Assembly (NCBI GenBank): GCA_037013685.1
Contig: CM072890.1
Location: 310,001 to 374,000 of the forward strand
DNA: 64,000 bases
From: Acridotheres tristis
Taxonomy: Eukaryota > Chordata > Aves > Passeriformes > Sturnidae
Direction of reading: 5' to 3'
This document shows positions 27,901 through 39,723 of this stretch, piece after piece. Below the pieces are notes generated by a model. That model made no database searches. It saw only the letters and a list, made by a program, of their open reading frames with translations, and was not told where the DNA came from. The position numbers were made by a program, and so were the translations under genes. Each line of letters starts with the position of its first letter. Within the stretch, counting starts at the first letter, position 1.

Positions 27901-28007
27901 CTCTTCTTGTCTCCCCAGGGCCAGAAGCCTCCGTGCCCGGCTCTGTGTGAAACCTTTGTCCCTGTGCCCTGCCCTGCCACCCTGCCCGAGGGGCAGTGGC
28001 TACCTCG

Positions 28008-29166
28008 GTGTGCCCGGGGGCTAGTGAATGTCTCCTGGGTGCCCCGGGGTGGCTCTGTGTGCCCTGTGTGCCCAGGGTGCTGCTGTGTGTCCTGTGTGCC
28101 CAGGGGCTAGTGAATGTCTCCTGGGTGCCCCGGGGTGGCTCTGTGTGCCCTGTGTGCCCTGTGTGCCCTGTGTGCCCAGGGGCTAGTGAATATCTCCTGG
28201 GTGCCCCGGGGTGGCTCTGTGTGCCCAGGGGCTAGTGAATGTCTCCTGGGTGCCCCGGGGTGGCTCTGTGTGCCCTGTGTGCCCTGTGTGCCCTGTGTGC
28301 CCAGGGGCTAGTGAATATCTCCTGGGTGCCCCGGGGTGGCTCTGTGTGCCCAGGGGCTAGTGAATGTCTCCTGGGTGCCCCGGGGTGGCTCTGTGTGCCC
28401 TGTGTGCCCTGTGTGCCCAGGGGCTAGTGAATGTCTCCTGGGTGCCCCGGGGTGGCTCTGTGTGCCCTGTGTGCCCTGTGTGCCCAGGGGCTAGTGAATG
28501 TCTCCTGGGTGCCCCGGGGTGGCTCTGTGTGCCCTGTGTGCCCTGTGTGCCCAGGGGCTAGTGAAGGGCTCCTGGGTGCCCCGGGGTGGCTCTGTGTGCC
28601 CTGTGTGCCCAAGGGCTGCTGTGTGCCCTGTGTGCCCAGGGTGCTGCTGTGGCTGCTGGGTGCCCAGGGGCTGCTGTGGGTGCTGGGTGCCCCAGGGTGG
28701 CTCTGTGTGCCCAGGGTGGCTCTGTGTGCCCTGTGTGCCCAGGGGCTGCTGTGGCTGCTGGGTGCCCCAGGGTGGCTCTGTGTGCCCTGTGTGCCCAGGG
28801 GCTGCTGTGGGTGCTGGGTGCCCCAGGGTGGCTCTGTGTGCCCAGGGTGTTGCTGTGTGCCCTGTGTGCCCAGGGGCTGCTGTGGGTGCTGGGTGCCCCA
28901 GGGTGGCTCTGTGTGCCCAGGGTGTTGCTGTGTGCCCTGTGTGCCCAGGGGCTGCTGTGGGTGCTGGGTGCCCCAGGGTGGCTCTGTGTGCCCTGTGTGC
29001 CCAGGGGCTGCTGTGGCTGTTGGGTGCCCCAGGGTGCTGCTGTGTGCCCTGTGTGCCCAGGGTGGCTCTGTGTGCCCTGTGTGCCCAGGGTGCTGCTGTG
29101 GCTGCTGGGTGCCCCAGGGTGCTGCTGTGTGCCCTGTGTGCCCAGGGGCTGCTGTGGGTGCTGGCC
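28008..29166. repeat. 1.16-kb GTGCCC minisatellite with higher-order structure
   Basis: Two subfamilies adjoin. The left block (about 28013-28570) uses 67-bp and 58-bp units built on GGCTAGTGAATGTCTCC plus TGGGTGCCCCGGGGTGGC and runs of CTGTGTGCC. The segments 28114-28238 and 28239-28363 are near-identical 125-bp composites (67+58). The right block (about 28600-29166) replaces the GTGAATGTCTCC segment with GCTGCTGTGGGTGCTGG and carries CCCAGGGTG instead of CCCGGGGTG. Few stop codons occur, so ORFs of 250-350 codons arise in several frames on both strands; these are low-complexity Cys/Val/Pro or His/Gly/Thr/Pro artefacts. Confidence 0.97.
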
Positions 29167-29720
29167 GGCTCTGGTGGCCCTGTTGGTGACCCCGAGGTTG
29201 CTGTCTGGGTGGCCGGGCAGGGATGGAGAGCCGGGAGCCCAGGGCAGCCGCCAGGGCAGGGCCAGCACTGAGCGCGGCCGCTGGCCCAGCAGGGCCCGTC
29301 CAGCCGTGCCGGGAGCCCCGAGGCTGCTGTGCTGGCCCCTGCCAGGGGCAGGAGAGCTGTGCAGGGCTGGCAGAGCCCCGCCAGGGCAGCCAGCACTCGA
29401 TGGCTTCGCTGAAAGCTTCAGGTGCCCCAGCTCCTTCCAAGCAGGTGTAGGCAGACTTGAAGGACAAGGTGCGAGCATATCCTGAGCCCTTTCATCTGTG
29501 ACCTGAGCTGGTAACTACTAAACAGCAAGTTAGGGACTTTTGTTTCTTTATGATTATATTTGTTGAGTTTTAGTTGTTTTTTCCTTTTGTTCGGAGGTAT
29601 GGATGCCTGCCTGCGGTCCCTGCAAGGCTTCAGCCAGGGCACGTGGGGCTGTGTTCGTGCCCGATGCCTTTGGCATTAGCGCAGAGCTGAAGTGGCACAG
29701 CCGGCTTCACCCGAGCGCTG
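29160..29720. promoter_or_regulatory. CpG-dense patch beside the minisatellite, possible small CpG island
   Basis: 29160-29345 and 29595-29720 contain many CpG dinucleotides (for example GCCGGC, CCGGGAG, GAGCGCGGCCGC) in an otherwise CpG-poor window. A GCGGCCGC (NotI) site lies at 29274-29281. No TATA element, start context or recognised exon accompanies it. An intronic regulatory element or hypermutable subtelomere-like patch are both possible. Confidence 0.4.
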
Positions 29721-30483
29721 CGGCACCGAGGTACAAAGGCAGGAAAGAGCTTTCCGTGAAGATGCTTCCTCGGGCTAAACAAATGCTGTCCTGTGCACTT
29801 CCCAGCTGGGGCTTAAAATGGGGATAATAAATTGATACATGTTGTGGTGTGTTTTGGAGCCGGTCCTCAGTCTCCAGATCGGCTTTTAAGTGTGTTGTTG
29901 CTATGGAGAAAGAGCAGCTCTGTGCGTGCAGTGGGTGAGGAGAGCAGCGCTGTGCTGTCTCTGCCTCCCGCAGCTTTTCCTGTTCTCTTACTGCGGGGCT
30001 GCCCTTTCCTCTGTCTGCTCTCGTGACTGATTTCCTCCCCCTTTTCCTCCTTTATGAATGCACTTCCACCGTCTCTGATTTTTACCTCCTCTGCCTTTTT
30101 TCTCAACGAGTGCTCCCTTCACTTCCAAATGAAGATTAGACTTAGCCATGATTTACCTTCTCTCTCCCGGATACTTTCTTTTCTGTATTTGTGGTCAGTG
30201 GGAGACACCGGATTTGCAGTGGGCACAAAAAATTGCTTTGGTACCCATACATCCGTTTCTCTTCCTCCATTAGTTTTTTTTGGCAGCAAACTGAGCCTGC
30301 AGTCTGTCTGTACACACGCACAGAGGCAGGGCTGTCGCAGCAGCCCTGGGCAGCCGCTGCAGGGTGGGCGCACATGGGCTGTGTGTGCTGTGGCTGTGCT
30401 CGTGTTCCCTGCCCAGCTCAGAGCACTTTGCCCACGGGAGGTGATGTCTGTGCCTGGGGCCAGGCAGGGAAGGCAGATGCCAG
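29167..30483 (+). other. GC-rich spacer between two minisatellites, presumed intron
   Basis: Contains the CpG-dense patch, then a return to mixed composition at 29720-30300, then GC-rich sequence again at 30330-30480. No recognisable exon. Confidence 0.5.
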
Positions 30484-31020
30484 CCCTGTCCCCTGTCCCC
30501 CTGTTCCCCTGTCCCCCTGTTCCCCTGTCCCCCTGTCCCCCTGTTCCCCTGTCCCCCTGTCCCCCTGTCCCCCTGTCCCCCTGTTCCCCTGTTCCCTGTC
30601 CCCCTGTCCCCCTGTTCCCTGTCCCCCTGTCCCCCTGTCCCCCTGTCCCCCTGTTCCCCTGTTCCCTGTCCCCCTGTCCCCCTGTTCCCCTGTCCCCCTG
30701 TCCCCCTGTTCCCCTGTCCCCCTGTCCCCCTGTCCCCCTGTCCCCCGTCCCCCTGTCCCCCTGTCCCCCTGTTCCCCTGTCCCCCTGTCCCCCTGTCCCC
30801 CTGTCCCCCGTCCCCCTGTTCCCCTGTTCCCCTGTCCCCCTGTCCCCCTGTTCCCCTGTTCCCCTGTCCCCCTGTCCCCCGTCCCCCTGTCCCCCGTCCC
30901 CCTGTTCCCCTGTTCCCCTGTCCCCCTGTCCCCCTGTTCCCCTGTCCCCCTGTCCCCCTGTCCCCCTGTCCCCCTGTCCCCCGTCCCCCTGTCCCCCTGT
31001 CCCCCTGTCCCCCTGTCCCT
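30484..31020. repeat. C-rich 9-mer array, (CCCCTGTCC)n / (CCCCTGTTC)n
   Basis: About 537 bp of CCCCTGTCC and CCCCTGTTC units, with shorter variants such as CCCCCGT and TTCCCTGT. The + strand is almost purely pyrimidine with one G per unit. The - strand is (GGGGGACAG)n, a dense series of G4-G5 runs. Several frames stay open on both strands (Pro/Val/Leu/Ser/Cys on +; Gly/Thr/Gln/Asp/Arg on -). Confidence 0.97.
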
Positions 31021-34000
31021 GGGCACAGCCCTGTGCCTGCACTTTCGGCTGCATCGCCGGGACTCTGTCACTGAGAGCTGCTGCCTCTCTGCTTTTCCTC
31101 CCCTGCTGCTAACCCGGCAACCAGTTAGGAAAATAAGCGTGGTATTTTTAATTGGAAATACACAAATGAGCAGGGAAAACTTGGAATGAACCAGAGGAAA
31201 TGCTGTGAAAGCAAATTCACCTCCTTTGCTGGTGGTGGCTTGATATCTAGAGACTGTTGCAGTTATTTTGGAAGGGCTCAGCTCCCACTGGGACTCTGAA
31301 GTGAACAGGCCGTTTTTTCAAGGCCATCTGCTGAGCTTCTGGGTGCTGCTCATTTCTGGAGACCTCTGTAAAAATCTTGTTGTCTACTTGTTTTATCAAT
31401 GAGAATGCCATGTGCATACCAGATTGACCCAATTTTTTCTTTTGGTTTCCCTTTAATTTGCTCTATTAAATTGAATGTGTCTCCATTTTCTGAATTATCT
31501 GTGATCCCCTGCTGTGGGAAGGAAGGCTGCTCATCTGCTGCTGCTGCTCTGAGCTGGTTCTACACTGTTAAACTGCTTCTTGCTCACAGCCAGTCCCGGG
31601 TGTGTCTCCCCAGCCAGGGAGGTCTGGCTGTGCTGCTGCCCTGCCCTAATCCTGCAGTGTCCGTGGTTGTCTGCCTACCCTTGTCTGTCTGTCCTGCCCT
31701 CTGGGTTTGGCATTTCTGGTGGCATTTCTTTGTGTAGCCTAGAAAGCAGTTCCACCAGCAGGGCTGCGTTCCCGCTGGGGGAGTGTGTCAGATCCTGTGT
31801 CCAAGGGCTGTTTCTGGAGGAGCATGACCCCATTGCTCGGGGGGCTCCCCTGGCCTCAGCCCCTTGGCATCCCAATCTTGTGGCACTGTGAAGTGCAGGG
31901 GCTTTCTTGCTCTATTAACAAGGAAGTGGATTCTCAGTCACTAATTACCAGCTTTGCCAGGGTTAATCAATGCACTGAATAACAGGGTGGTGAGAACATA
32001 GGGCAGGAGTGCCTGGTGTTCCCATCAGGGGCCCTTCAGGTACTGCCAAAAGAGAAATACTGTCAGTCCTGTTCTGATGTGACCTTTAGGTCACAGTGGG
32101 CTGGGACTGCTTCAAGTGTTTGCTGTCATGGTCATCCTGGAGCTGAGAGCTCAGTGATCCAGGGGGGGATCACCTGGCAGAACAATCTTGGAGGCTTTTC
32201 CAGGACTCTCTGCTTGTGTCTCCATGCCACACTTCTGCTGCTGGGCTGCTTCTTTGGGAAACAGGCTTCTGGTTCCTGAAACAATGACATTCAGTGACAC
32301 CTCCTGAGAGAGGTCCTCCACCATGCTCTCCTTATGAGGCTGGAAAGGGAGAAGGGAAGAAGGGGACTTCACAATTCAGCTTTCAAATAGTAGTTGCTAG
32401 AAAAGGAACTGCGTGCCTAGAAAAATTTTCATTCTATGTTTATGAACAGATTTAAGTGTTTCAGAACCAGCCTTAGAAAAAAAATGCATATGTATACATA
32501 GCATAAAAGTAATTGGTGTATTTCTGTAAAAACAGAAATCTACTTATCTGCTGAAGGGAATTACAGAATGCAAATGCTACATCATCATCATCTCTGCTGG
32601 CAAGATCAACCCAAGCATGAAGCTGGAGGTTGTCAGGATCTCTTGTTCCTGGGAAACAAATTGACACAATAAGATTAAGCCTAAAATCTCACAAATAACA
32701 CAAATGTGAAGAATTTCTGGTTTCTTTTAAGGCAAGTAAGATGTTATACCAAGGAGTGATGGTTTGATATGTCCATATTTTGATTTCAGCCTATACTTAG
32801 ATGTTTTGTCTATGTGTAGGAGTGAGTAGGTTATCCCTTTTGAGCTTGTTCCTTTTCCTGTTGGAGATGACAGAAATTTTTCTTACAGTGTTTTGCAGGT
32901 CACAATCCCAAGTCCTTCACTGGGAACATTATGGTCATGTAGTGATAGGTTGGCCATGAAGATATTTTTTTTCTCTCAGTATCAGAGTTTAAGCCATGCT
33001 GTCACGAAGGGCTCAGGGTGTTGTTGAAGACCTTGGAAATGGATGAGATAGCAAGGCCAGAGCTTCCCCTCTCACACCTGCTGAGGCCAGTTAAGCTGTG
33101 GAAGGCAAACTGCATCATTCCACATGGCAGAGTTTGGGATTGCTCCTCAGTGGGAGCCCAGGACACAATCCTTCCAGCCTTTCAAAACTGTTCCCTCTCC
33201 TCTTTAACTCACTGAACCATTAGACACGTCACTGAATGAAGGACAAATGGCTTATTTTGACAAGGACTGGAACCTTTATTTCAGTGGTTTTTCAATCCTC
33301 TCAACATACCTTGCAAACACATGCAATAAGAGACATTTGCAGACTTGCAAGTTTGTAAAATTGCAATAATTTCACAAACTTATCCAATGTGAGCTGCAGC
33401 AGTTTCATCATCAGTGTGAAGCCTGTAGCTGGCAGAAGGAAGAGGAGGAAAAGACCTTGAAGGACTAATCTTTGGAGGTTCTGTGCTGGCACATTTTGAG
33501 GCCATAACCTGATGGCTCAGCAGGCAGCAAGGCTCAGTCCTCCCTCTGTGGTCTCTGTGTCAGCAGGGTGTTTAATGTGACAGTGCTTTCTGTGATTCGA
33601 CTGCTGGCCCCTGGGACTGCCCAGCAGATGGTGAGCAGGTGAGAACACGTGTAAGGGGCTGACACTGTAGATCTTGTTTTCCCCAGATGTCACACTGCTC
33701 AGGATGCAATCAGCACAGAGAGTCCCATCATCGGGAAAGAAAGGGGAAAAGAACCACCCCCAAACCAAACACAAACACAAACACATTGAGGCCTCTTGGT
33801 TCTGATGCCCTGAGCTGTGGGGAGCTTGTGAAATCTCCCAGTTTTGACAGGTCTGCCAAATTTTAGAGAAGGCAAAAATAACACTGCAGAGTAAATTCCC
33901 TGTGTGGAGTCAAGTAGTATGGTACTATTGCAAAACTCAAGCAGTAAATAAATGTGAATCTCTGTAAAAAGAGGACTTTGGAAATAAAAATGAGGACCAA

Positions 34001-36118
34001 GGGCCCCAACTTATATAAGTAAATCAATTTGCTATTTCTTATATCTCCCATAAGGACAAAGGCAATGCTGTACAGTGTCTCCTCACGAGTGTTTGAAAGC
34101 TGAAGTGTTGGATTCCTCTTTGGCAATCTTTTCTTACTCCAGTGACTGAAATCTGTCAACTCGCAGTAGACAGAAGCAGAACCTCATTTCAGAATGTGTT
34201 GTCCACCTTTTTCTGAGACTGATCTCAGCAGTGTCAGCCTTCTGACGTTTGTTCTTGTATCAGCATATCTGCAGCTTGTGGAAGTTTAAATATTGAAGCA
34301 CAGTGTCTGTGGCTGAATCATAGCAACCCTTCAGTGTCCAATGAGAGAGCCAATCTGTCTCATTCTCATGGTTTACGTTTTACTCCATCTGCAGAAAGCA
34401 GCTTTATGTGTGCTTTCTAAAGTAAAGGAAAAAAGAGCTGAAAATCCAGCCCTTTTTGAAAATTACACTCTTTTGGAGCTGGCTAGTGCATGGGATTTTT
34501 TGCAGAGTGGCATTGAGTTTCCCAGCAAACAACGAGGATTGTTGTGTGGAGAAAAGTGTGAGTGGAGGAGAAGCAAGATCCCCAGGTTTGGGGAAATGGG
34601 ACATTTGGTGGAGATAAGGAAACTTTCAGGTGCCTCAGAGTCCCCAGGTGCACCCAGCAGTCTTAGTACTGTGCCTGGTGCAAAGTGTAGGATTGCAGTG
34701 CAGAAATTGCAGGGCATGGGAGTAGCTGTAGTAGTAGGCACTCACTCAGAGAGGTTGAACAGACAATCTCTGAAGGTCCAGAATAAATTATTCCATGTCC
34801 TGAAGCTGTTCTTGCCTGGGATCCATGAAAGTTCTGAACAATGTGTTTGGTTTAAAATATAGAATGGAAAAAAGGAGAGTAGTGAGGCCACACTGGCTTT
34901 TAGGCAATAAAAGTGACACGAATTAGCTGAAGTGTCACAACACAAAGGAACTTTGATGAGGAAGGGAGGCTGGGGACACTGTTCTCCAAATGTCACTCTG
35001 TCAGTCCCACTTTCCTGTAAGCTCTTTGTCTCCAGAATTTTGGAGAGACATGCCTGGCTGGAAGGACATTTGGAAATGGTTTGGTAGCCAGTGGAGATGC
35101 CCAGGCAGCAGCTAAACCCCTGAAAAGTCACAGGAGTGAAGCAGTGTCATATCGACCTTCTGAGCCAAGGGGAGCTCTGTACTGCTGACATCCTGGGTTT
35201 TATTGCTGAACGTACTTATTTAGCAAAATACTCAGAAATTTGGTTGTATATTACACTGCTGATGAAACTGGATAATGATTTTGTTCAGGTTATATTTGTG
35301 TGGCTGGAGAAGGGACCGTGTGTGTACTTGGTGTGAGCCTTTCCAGACAGAGTGTGACTGTCCTGACCTGCTGTCCTTGGTTTCTCCTAAGAGAAGGTGG
35401 TTAAATAATGCTGGGGCTGTGTGACAGCAGCTTTGTAATGTGAGTACATATCATCTGTTTACCTGTAAGCAAATAAATCTTTTAAAAGATCACAATGGAT
35501 ACCTTAGGGCAAGAAAAATAGAGCCACTGCTTCATGCTTACAGAGTGGGCTCCTGGTGTAGGGGAGGGCTGTGCCTGCAGTCATTGTGTCTTCACGTTAA
35601 TTACAAAGCCAGGAGAAGGAAATGGGAGTGTTGTTGGAGGAAATCAGTGTATTTCAAGTTTAATTTAAAAATAACTAACACCTTAAAAATCTTGTACGGT
35701 TGATCAGGAGATCAGTGTCAAGGTTTTTTTTAGAAAACTTCAATCCTGAATATAACAGTGGATAGAGAGGCTGCCATATTCTTGAAAGTGCTGCTGTGTT
35801 CTGGGAGCAGAGTGTGGAAAATCACCCCTGCTCCATATCTCTGAAGCTGAAACCAGATAAGTCTGGCCTCCTTAAAGCACATATTGTTCCTGCTGTCACT
35901 CATATCTCTTCTGACATTGGCACTTCTAATATTCTGATTCAGGATCTCAGTGCAGTAGAGATTTGTCGTTGGTAGGTCTGAGAGTTGGTTTTCTCCCTGA
36001 ATGACTTCTCTGAGTGGACCAGTGGAGTCCTTCTGCTAGGAATACTGAAACAGAGGAATATTGTAAACATGAATGGAAATTAATTAAAATTTCAAGATAA
36101 TTTATAATGTATGACTCT
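31021..36118 (+). other. Non-coding stretch, presumed SERGEF last intron (part 6)
   Basis: Unique sequence without recognisable exon, RNA gene or transposon. Small (CTG)n near 31540. A 173-codon frame at 34341-34862 shows no domain and no conserved motif. Confidence 0.5.
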
Positions 36119-36580
36119 TGTCATGGTTTCAACTGGGATAGTGAGTTTTCTTGTAGTAGCTGGTGAAGTGCTGTGTTCTGGATTTGTGGTGAGAGCAGTG
36201 TTGGTAACACACTGATGATTTGGTTGTTTTGAGTGGGCTGGCAGAGGGGACACCAAGAGCTGGGAGGGGACATGGCCAGGGCAGTCCCGGGCTGGCCACG
36301 AGGATATTCCACACCACATGGCATGTTCTGAGCCAAAGCTTGGGAGGGGAGCTGCTTGGGGGGGCTGGCTGGCCATCAGTGCTGAGCATTGTGCATCACT
36401 TGTTTTTGTCCATTCCTCTCTCATTGTTACCGTTCTTTCCTCCTTTCCTGTCCTACCAAGCTGTCTCTATCTGAGCCCACGAGCTTTACCCCTTTCCAGT
36501 TTCCTTCCCCATCCCACTGGGGGCACTGAGGGAATGGCTGTGTGCTGTTTCACTGCCTGCTGAGTTAAACCACAACTACA
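36119..36580 (+). mobile_element. Degraded solo LTR of an avian endogenous retrovirus
   Basis: Begins TGTCATGGTTTCAACTGGGA and ends GTTAAACCACAACTACA, that is TG...CA. Internal blocks match an LTR family common in bird genomes as I remember it: GTAGTAGCTGGT, TAACACACTGATG, GGATATTCCACACCA, GCATTGTGCATCACTTG, GAGCCCACGAGCTTTACC and CATCCCACTGGGGGCACTGAG. The expected TATA-like and polyadenylation positions appear substituted, and the stretch after the TAACACACTGATG block looks shortened. No flanking target-site duplication is evident and no internal retroviral genes adjoin, so this is an old solo LTR. The retroviral class is not resolved. Confidence 0.8.
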
Positions 36581-38805
36581 TTAAGAAAAACAAACAAAAA
36601 TACCCCACACCTGTTTGTTCACAGTATGGATTTCTTGTCTTTTCAGCTTTGCTTTGCTGTTTTGTGATCCAGAATACAGAGCTTGTTAACTGTTTATTAC
36701 TGTCCTGGTAGTCTTAACACTGTACATAGTTATTTATAAAAAATGATTTAATAGATTCGTAGTAGCATTAACCAAGTCTTGCTTATTGATTTCCCAGTGT
36801 AATAAAAAATAAGTGTACTGACATAGTTAACTGTACAGATAATTAGTGGCTGCATGTTTGGAGCCAGATGCTCTACTATGATAATAGTGAAATAAGTGGA
36901 GTTTTGCCAGCAAATAACTTGGTCTGTTTTCTGTTTGGCTGTCTGGAAATGCATTTTTACTTTGTAAGCCCCAGTGTTTTGAAGGATCTGTCTGCAGGTA
37001 TGTCATGGTTAGATGGAAGCTGTAATTCCTAGCAAACAGCAGATGTTCAGGGTGTCTGCTGAGTGCCAACACTGGCACTGGGCCAGTTGTCACATTCTTG
37101 ATGGGCATATCCCTGGTTGATGCTCTTAACCAGTAATAATCAAAGACCTGGTTTATTGAGCTGGTTTGGTTGGTTTTTTTGGGTTTTTTTTGGAAGGGGG
37201 AGGTATGGCACATCGATTAATAAATTACAAAGCTCCTTCCTACATGCACAAGATTTTAATTTGGGAAGCTGGTATCTATTGCTGTGTGGAATAATAATTT
37301 TAAGTAGCTGAACTAGAAAAGTGCATGTTGACATTCTGTTTGTGCATAAATTCATTCTTAATGTTGTAGGGCATAGTTGGATGCTGGGAACATTAAAAGA
37401 GCTTGACAGTGTGTGAACCAGGATTCTGGTGTCCAACAGGAGGTGAAATTCACTTTATTCTAATCATTGATTAAAATTTTATTAGCAGACTTTAAAGATC
37501 TTGGTGGGGCAGCTCTTCAGGGATGAGCAGCCTAAACATGTGCCTGTTTCCATGGCAACACATCATTTTCATCCTTCAGGCTGCCTGCATTGCATTGTCT
37601 GCTGCAAGACTGTTGGGTTCACTAGACCTGTATTAACAGCTCGGTATTTTCCTTAAACCTTGCTGTTAAATATTTTGTTTTGGATGATGATTAAAATAAA
37701 AAAAGGTAGTTGTGATTATTGTGCTTTTTAAAATCATGACAGCAGAGCAGGAAATGAGAACTGGCAGCCAGGGTAAAGTGTTCTGGTCCCATTCCTTGAG
37801 TGCAAAACTGGCAATTCCTGGGACCATACAAATCCTCTTTGCCAAGAGGAGGTTTTTCAGGGGTAGTTCTCAGTCAGGTGGCAGTGGTTAAAGCCCTTGG
37901 AAGTGTTTTTGTTGATGCTGCAGGGAGCAGTGTGATAAAGGGGCAGCTCTCAGGGTGGCCATTAGCCAGGCTCAGGTTTCCAGCAGGGTGGGTCGTGCCT
38001 GGGAGCACATTTGCACATCTAGAGGTGGCGTTTGCAGGCTCGATGTGAGCGATTTGGTAACTTTCCAGCATATTTGAGGCAGTTTCAGACTGCAGCATAT
38101 TCATATTTTGCTGTGAGCTTGAAACCGTTCTGGTGGATTTGGAATGTCAAACTTGTCTGTCAAGTCACAGAACTCTTAAGACTGGGACAAAGCATCTCAG
38201 TATCATTTTCACTCTGTTTCAGCTGCTGTGAGCACAGGAAAATCCTTTAAAATGCATATCCTTTGGATAGAGAAATACCTTTTAGAAAGATGTGTCTTTT
38301 GTCTTGTCTGTAAGAGATGAATAATTCAGTATATCCCTATGCAAATGTTTGTTACTCTATGAAAAAATGTGTGCACCTTATTCTTCCTCTCCATTTATGC
38401 AGTGTCAGTTTCCCAGTGATGAATCTTTGTCAAATACAGCAATGTGCTACCGTGTTTTCTGAGCTGATTGCAAGTGGATCTTCTGTTTTGGCATTGTGGA
38501 GGCTTAAATCACTGTTGAAACTGCGAATTTTAAAATGCTATTGTAATGTTACCACTATACAGTACGAGAAGGAAATTACCGTGAGGGGGAAGTATTTAAG
38601 CAATGCATGGACATGCAGATCACCACAATGTTCTCCTGTGGCCTTTAGGATGTTTAATTCTCTGTTGCTCTAATTGCGGGAGTTTTTCCAGGGGTGTGTC
38701 AGTAAAAGCTGTCGCTGTAGTTACTCGGTGCAGCTCAGCCTCCTGAACCTCCTGCAATCCCCTCAAATCCTTCCTTGGCACAGAGAGATGGAGAGAGACC
38801 CTGGG
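36581..38805 (+). other. Non-coding stretch, presumed SERGEF last intron (part 7)
   Basis: Unique AT-rich sequence. A short G/T-rich patch at about 37160-37200 (GGTTTGGTTGG and T runs) resembles the larger G/T tract at 12.8 kb. No exon recognised. Confidence 0.5.
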
Positions 38806-39723
38806 GAGGAGCAGCTCCTGTGCTGAGGAGCAGATCCTGTGCTGAGGAGCAGATCCTGTGCTGCTGTTTGAGCAGATCCTGTGCTGAGGAGCAGATCCTG
38901 TGCTGCTGTTTGAGCAGATCCTGTGCTGAGGAGCAGCTCCTGTGCTGCTGCTTGAGCAGATCCTGGGCTGAGGAGCAGATCCTGTGCTGTTTGAGCAGAT
39001 CCTGTGCTGTTTGAGCAGATCCTGGGCTGCTGTTTGAGCAGATCCTGGGCTGTTTGAGCAGATCCTGTGCTGCTGTTTGAGCAGATCCTGTGCTGCTGTT
39101 TGAGCAGATCCTGTGCTGTTGTTTGAGCAGATCCTGTGCTGTTTGAGCAGATCCTGTGCTGCTGTTTGAGCAGATCCTGTGCTGAGGAGCAGATCCTGTG
39201 CTGTTGTTTGAGCAGATCCTGTGCTGCTTGAGCAGATCCTGTGCTGTTGTTTGAGCAGATCCTGTGCTGCTGTTTGAGCAGATCCTGTGCTGTTTGAGCA
39301 GATCCTGTGCTGCTGTTTGAGCAGATCCTGGGCTGAGGAGCAGATCCTGTGCTGCTGCTTGAGCAGATCCTGTGCTGTTTGAGCAGATCCTGGGCTGTTT
39401 GAGCAGATCCTGTGCTGTTTGAGCAGATCCTGGGCTGAGGAGCAGATCCTGGGCTGAGGAGCAGATCCTGTGCTGAGGAGCAGATCCTGTGCTGTTTGAG
39501 CAGATCCTGTGCTGTTTGAGCAGCTCCTGTGCTGCTTGAGCAGCTCCTGTGCTGAGGAGCAGATCCTGGGCTGCTGTTTGAGCAGCTCCTGTGCTGAGGA
39601 GCAGATCCTGTGCTGCTGTTTGAGCAGATCCTGGGCTGCTGTTTGAGCAGATCCTGTGCTGTTTGAGCAGATCCTGTGCTGCTGTTTGAGCAGATCCTGT
39701 GCTGAGGAGCAGATCCTGGGCTG
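38806..39723. repeat. 0.9-kb GAGCAGATCCTGTGCTG minisatellite
   Basis: Roughly forty copies of the core GAGCAGATCCTGTGCTG, separated by short linkers that give 19-bp (GAGGAGCAGATCCTGTGCT), 20-bp (GTTTGAGCAG...) and 23-bp (GCTGTTTGAGCAG...) spacings. Common variants are CAGCTCCTG for CAGATCCTG and GGGCTG for GTGCTG. On the - strand it stays open for 386 codons as a Ser/Gln/Cys/Ala repeat; this is a composition artefact. Confidence 0.97.

Larger units (their letters stand above)
16789..28007 (+). other. Non-coding stretch, presumed SERGEF last intron (part 5)
   Basis: Mostly unique sequence. Items seen: a weak MIR-like relic at 17316-17385, a polypyrimidine run at 18010-18039, A15 at 20535-20549, three TGGAGCACAGC units at 21913-21945 and T16 at 27577-27592. 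GC content rises from about 27840 toward the minisatellite. No exon with RCC1 or other domain signature was recognised. Confidence 0.5.

Noticed and set aside
28424..29485. Overlapping ORFs of 250-350 codons on both strands
   Set aside because: Several frames on both strands are open at once because the minisatellite units lack stops. No domain or non-repeat core is present.
30054..31189. Long Pro/Val/Leu/Ser and Gly/Thr/Gln ORFs on opposite strands
   Set aside because: Produced by the C-rich 9-mer array; flanking residues show no protein family signature.
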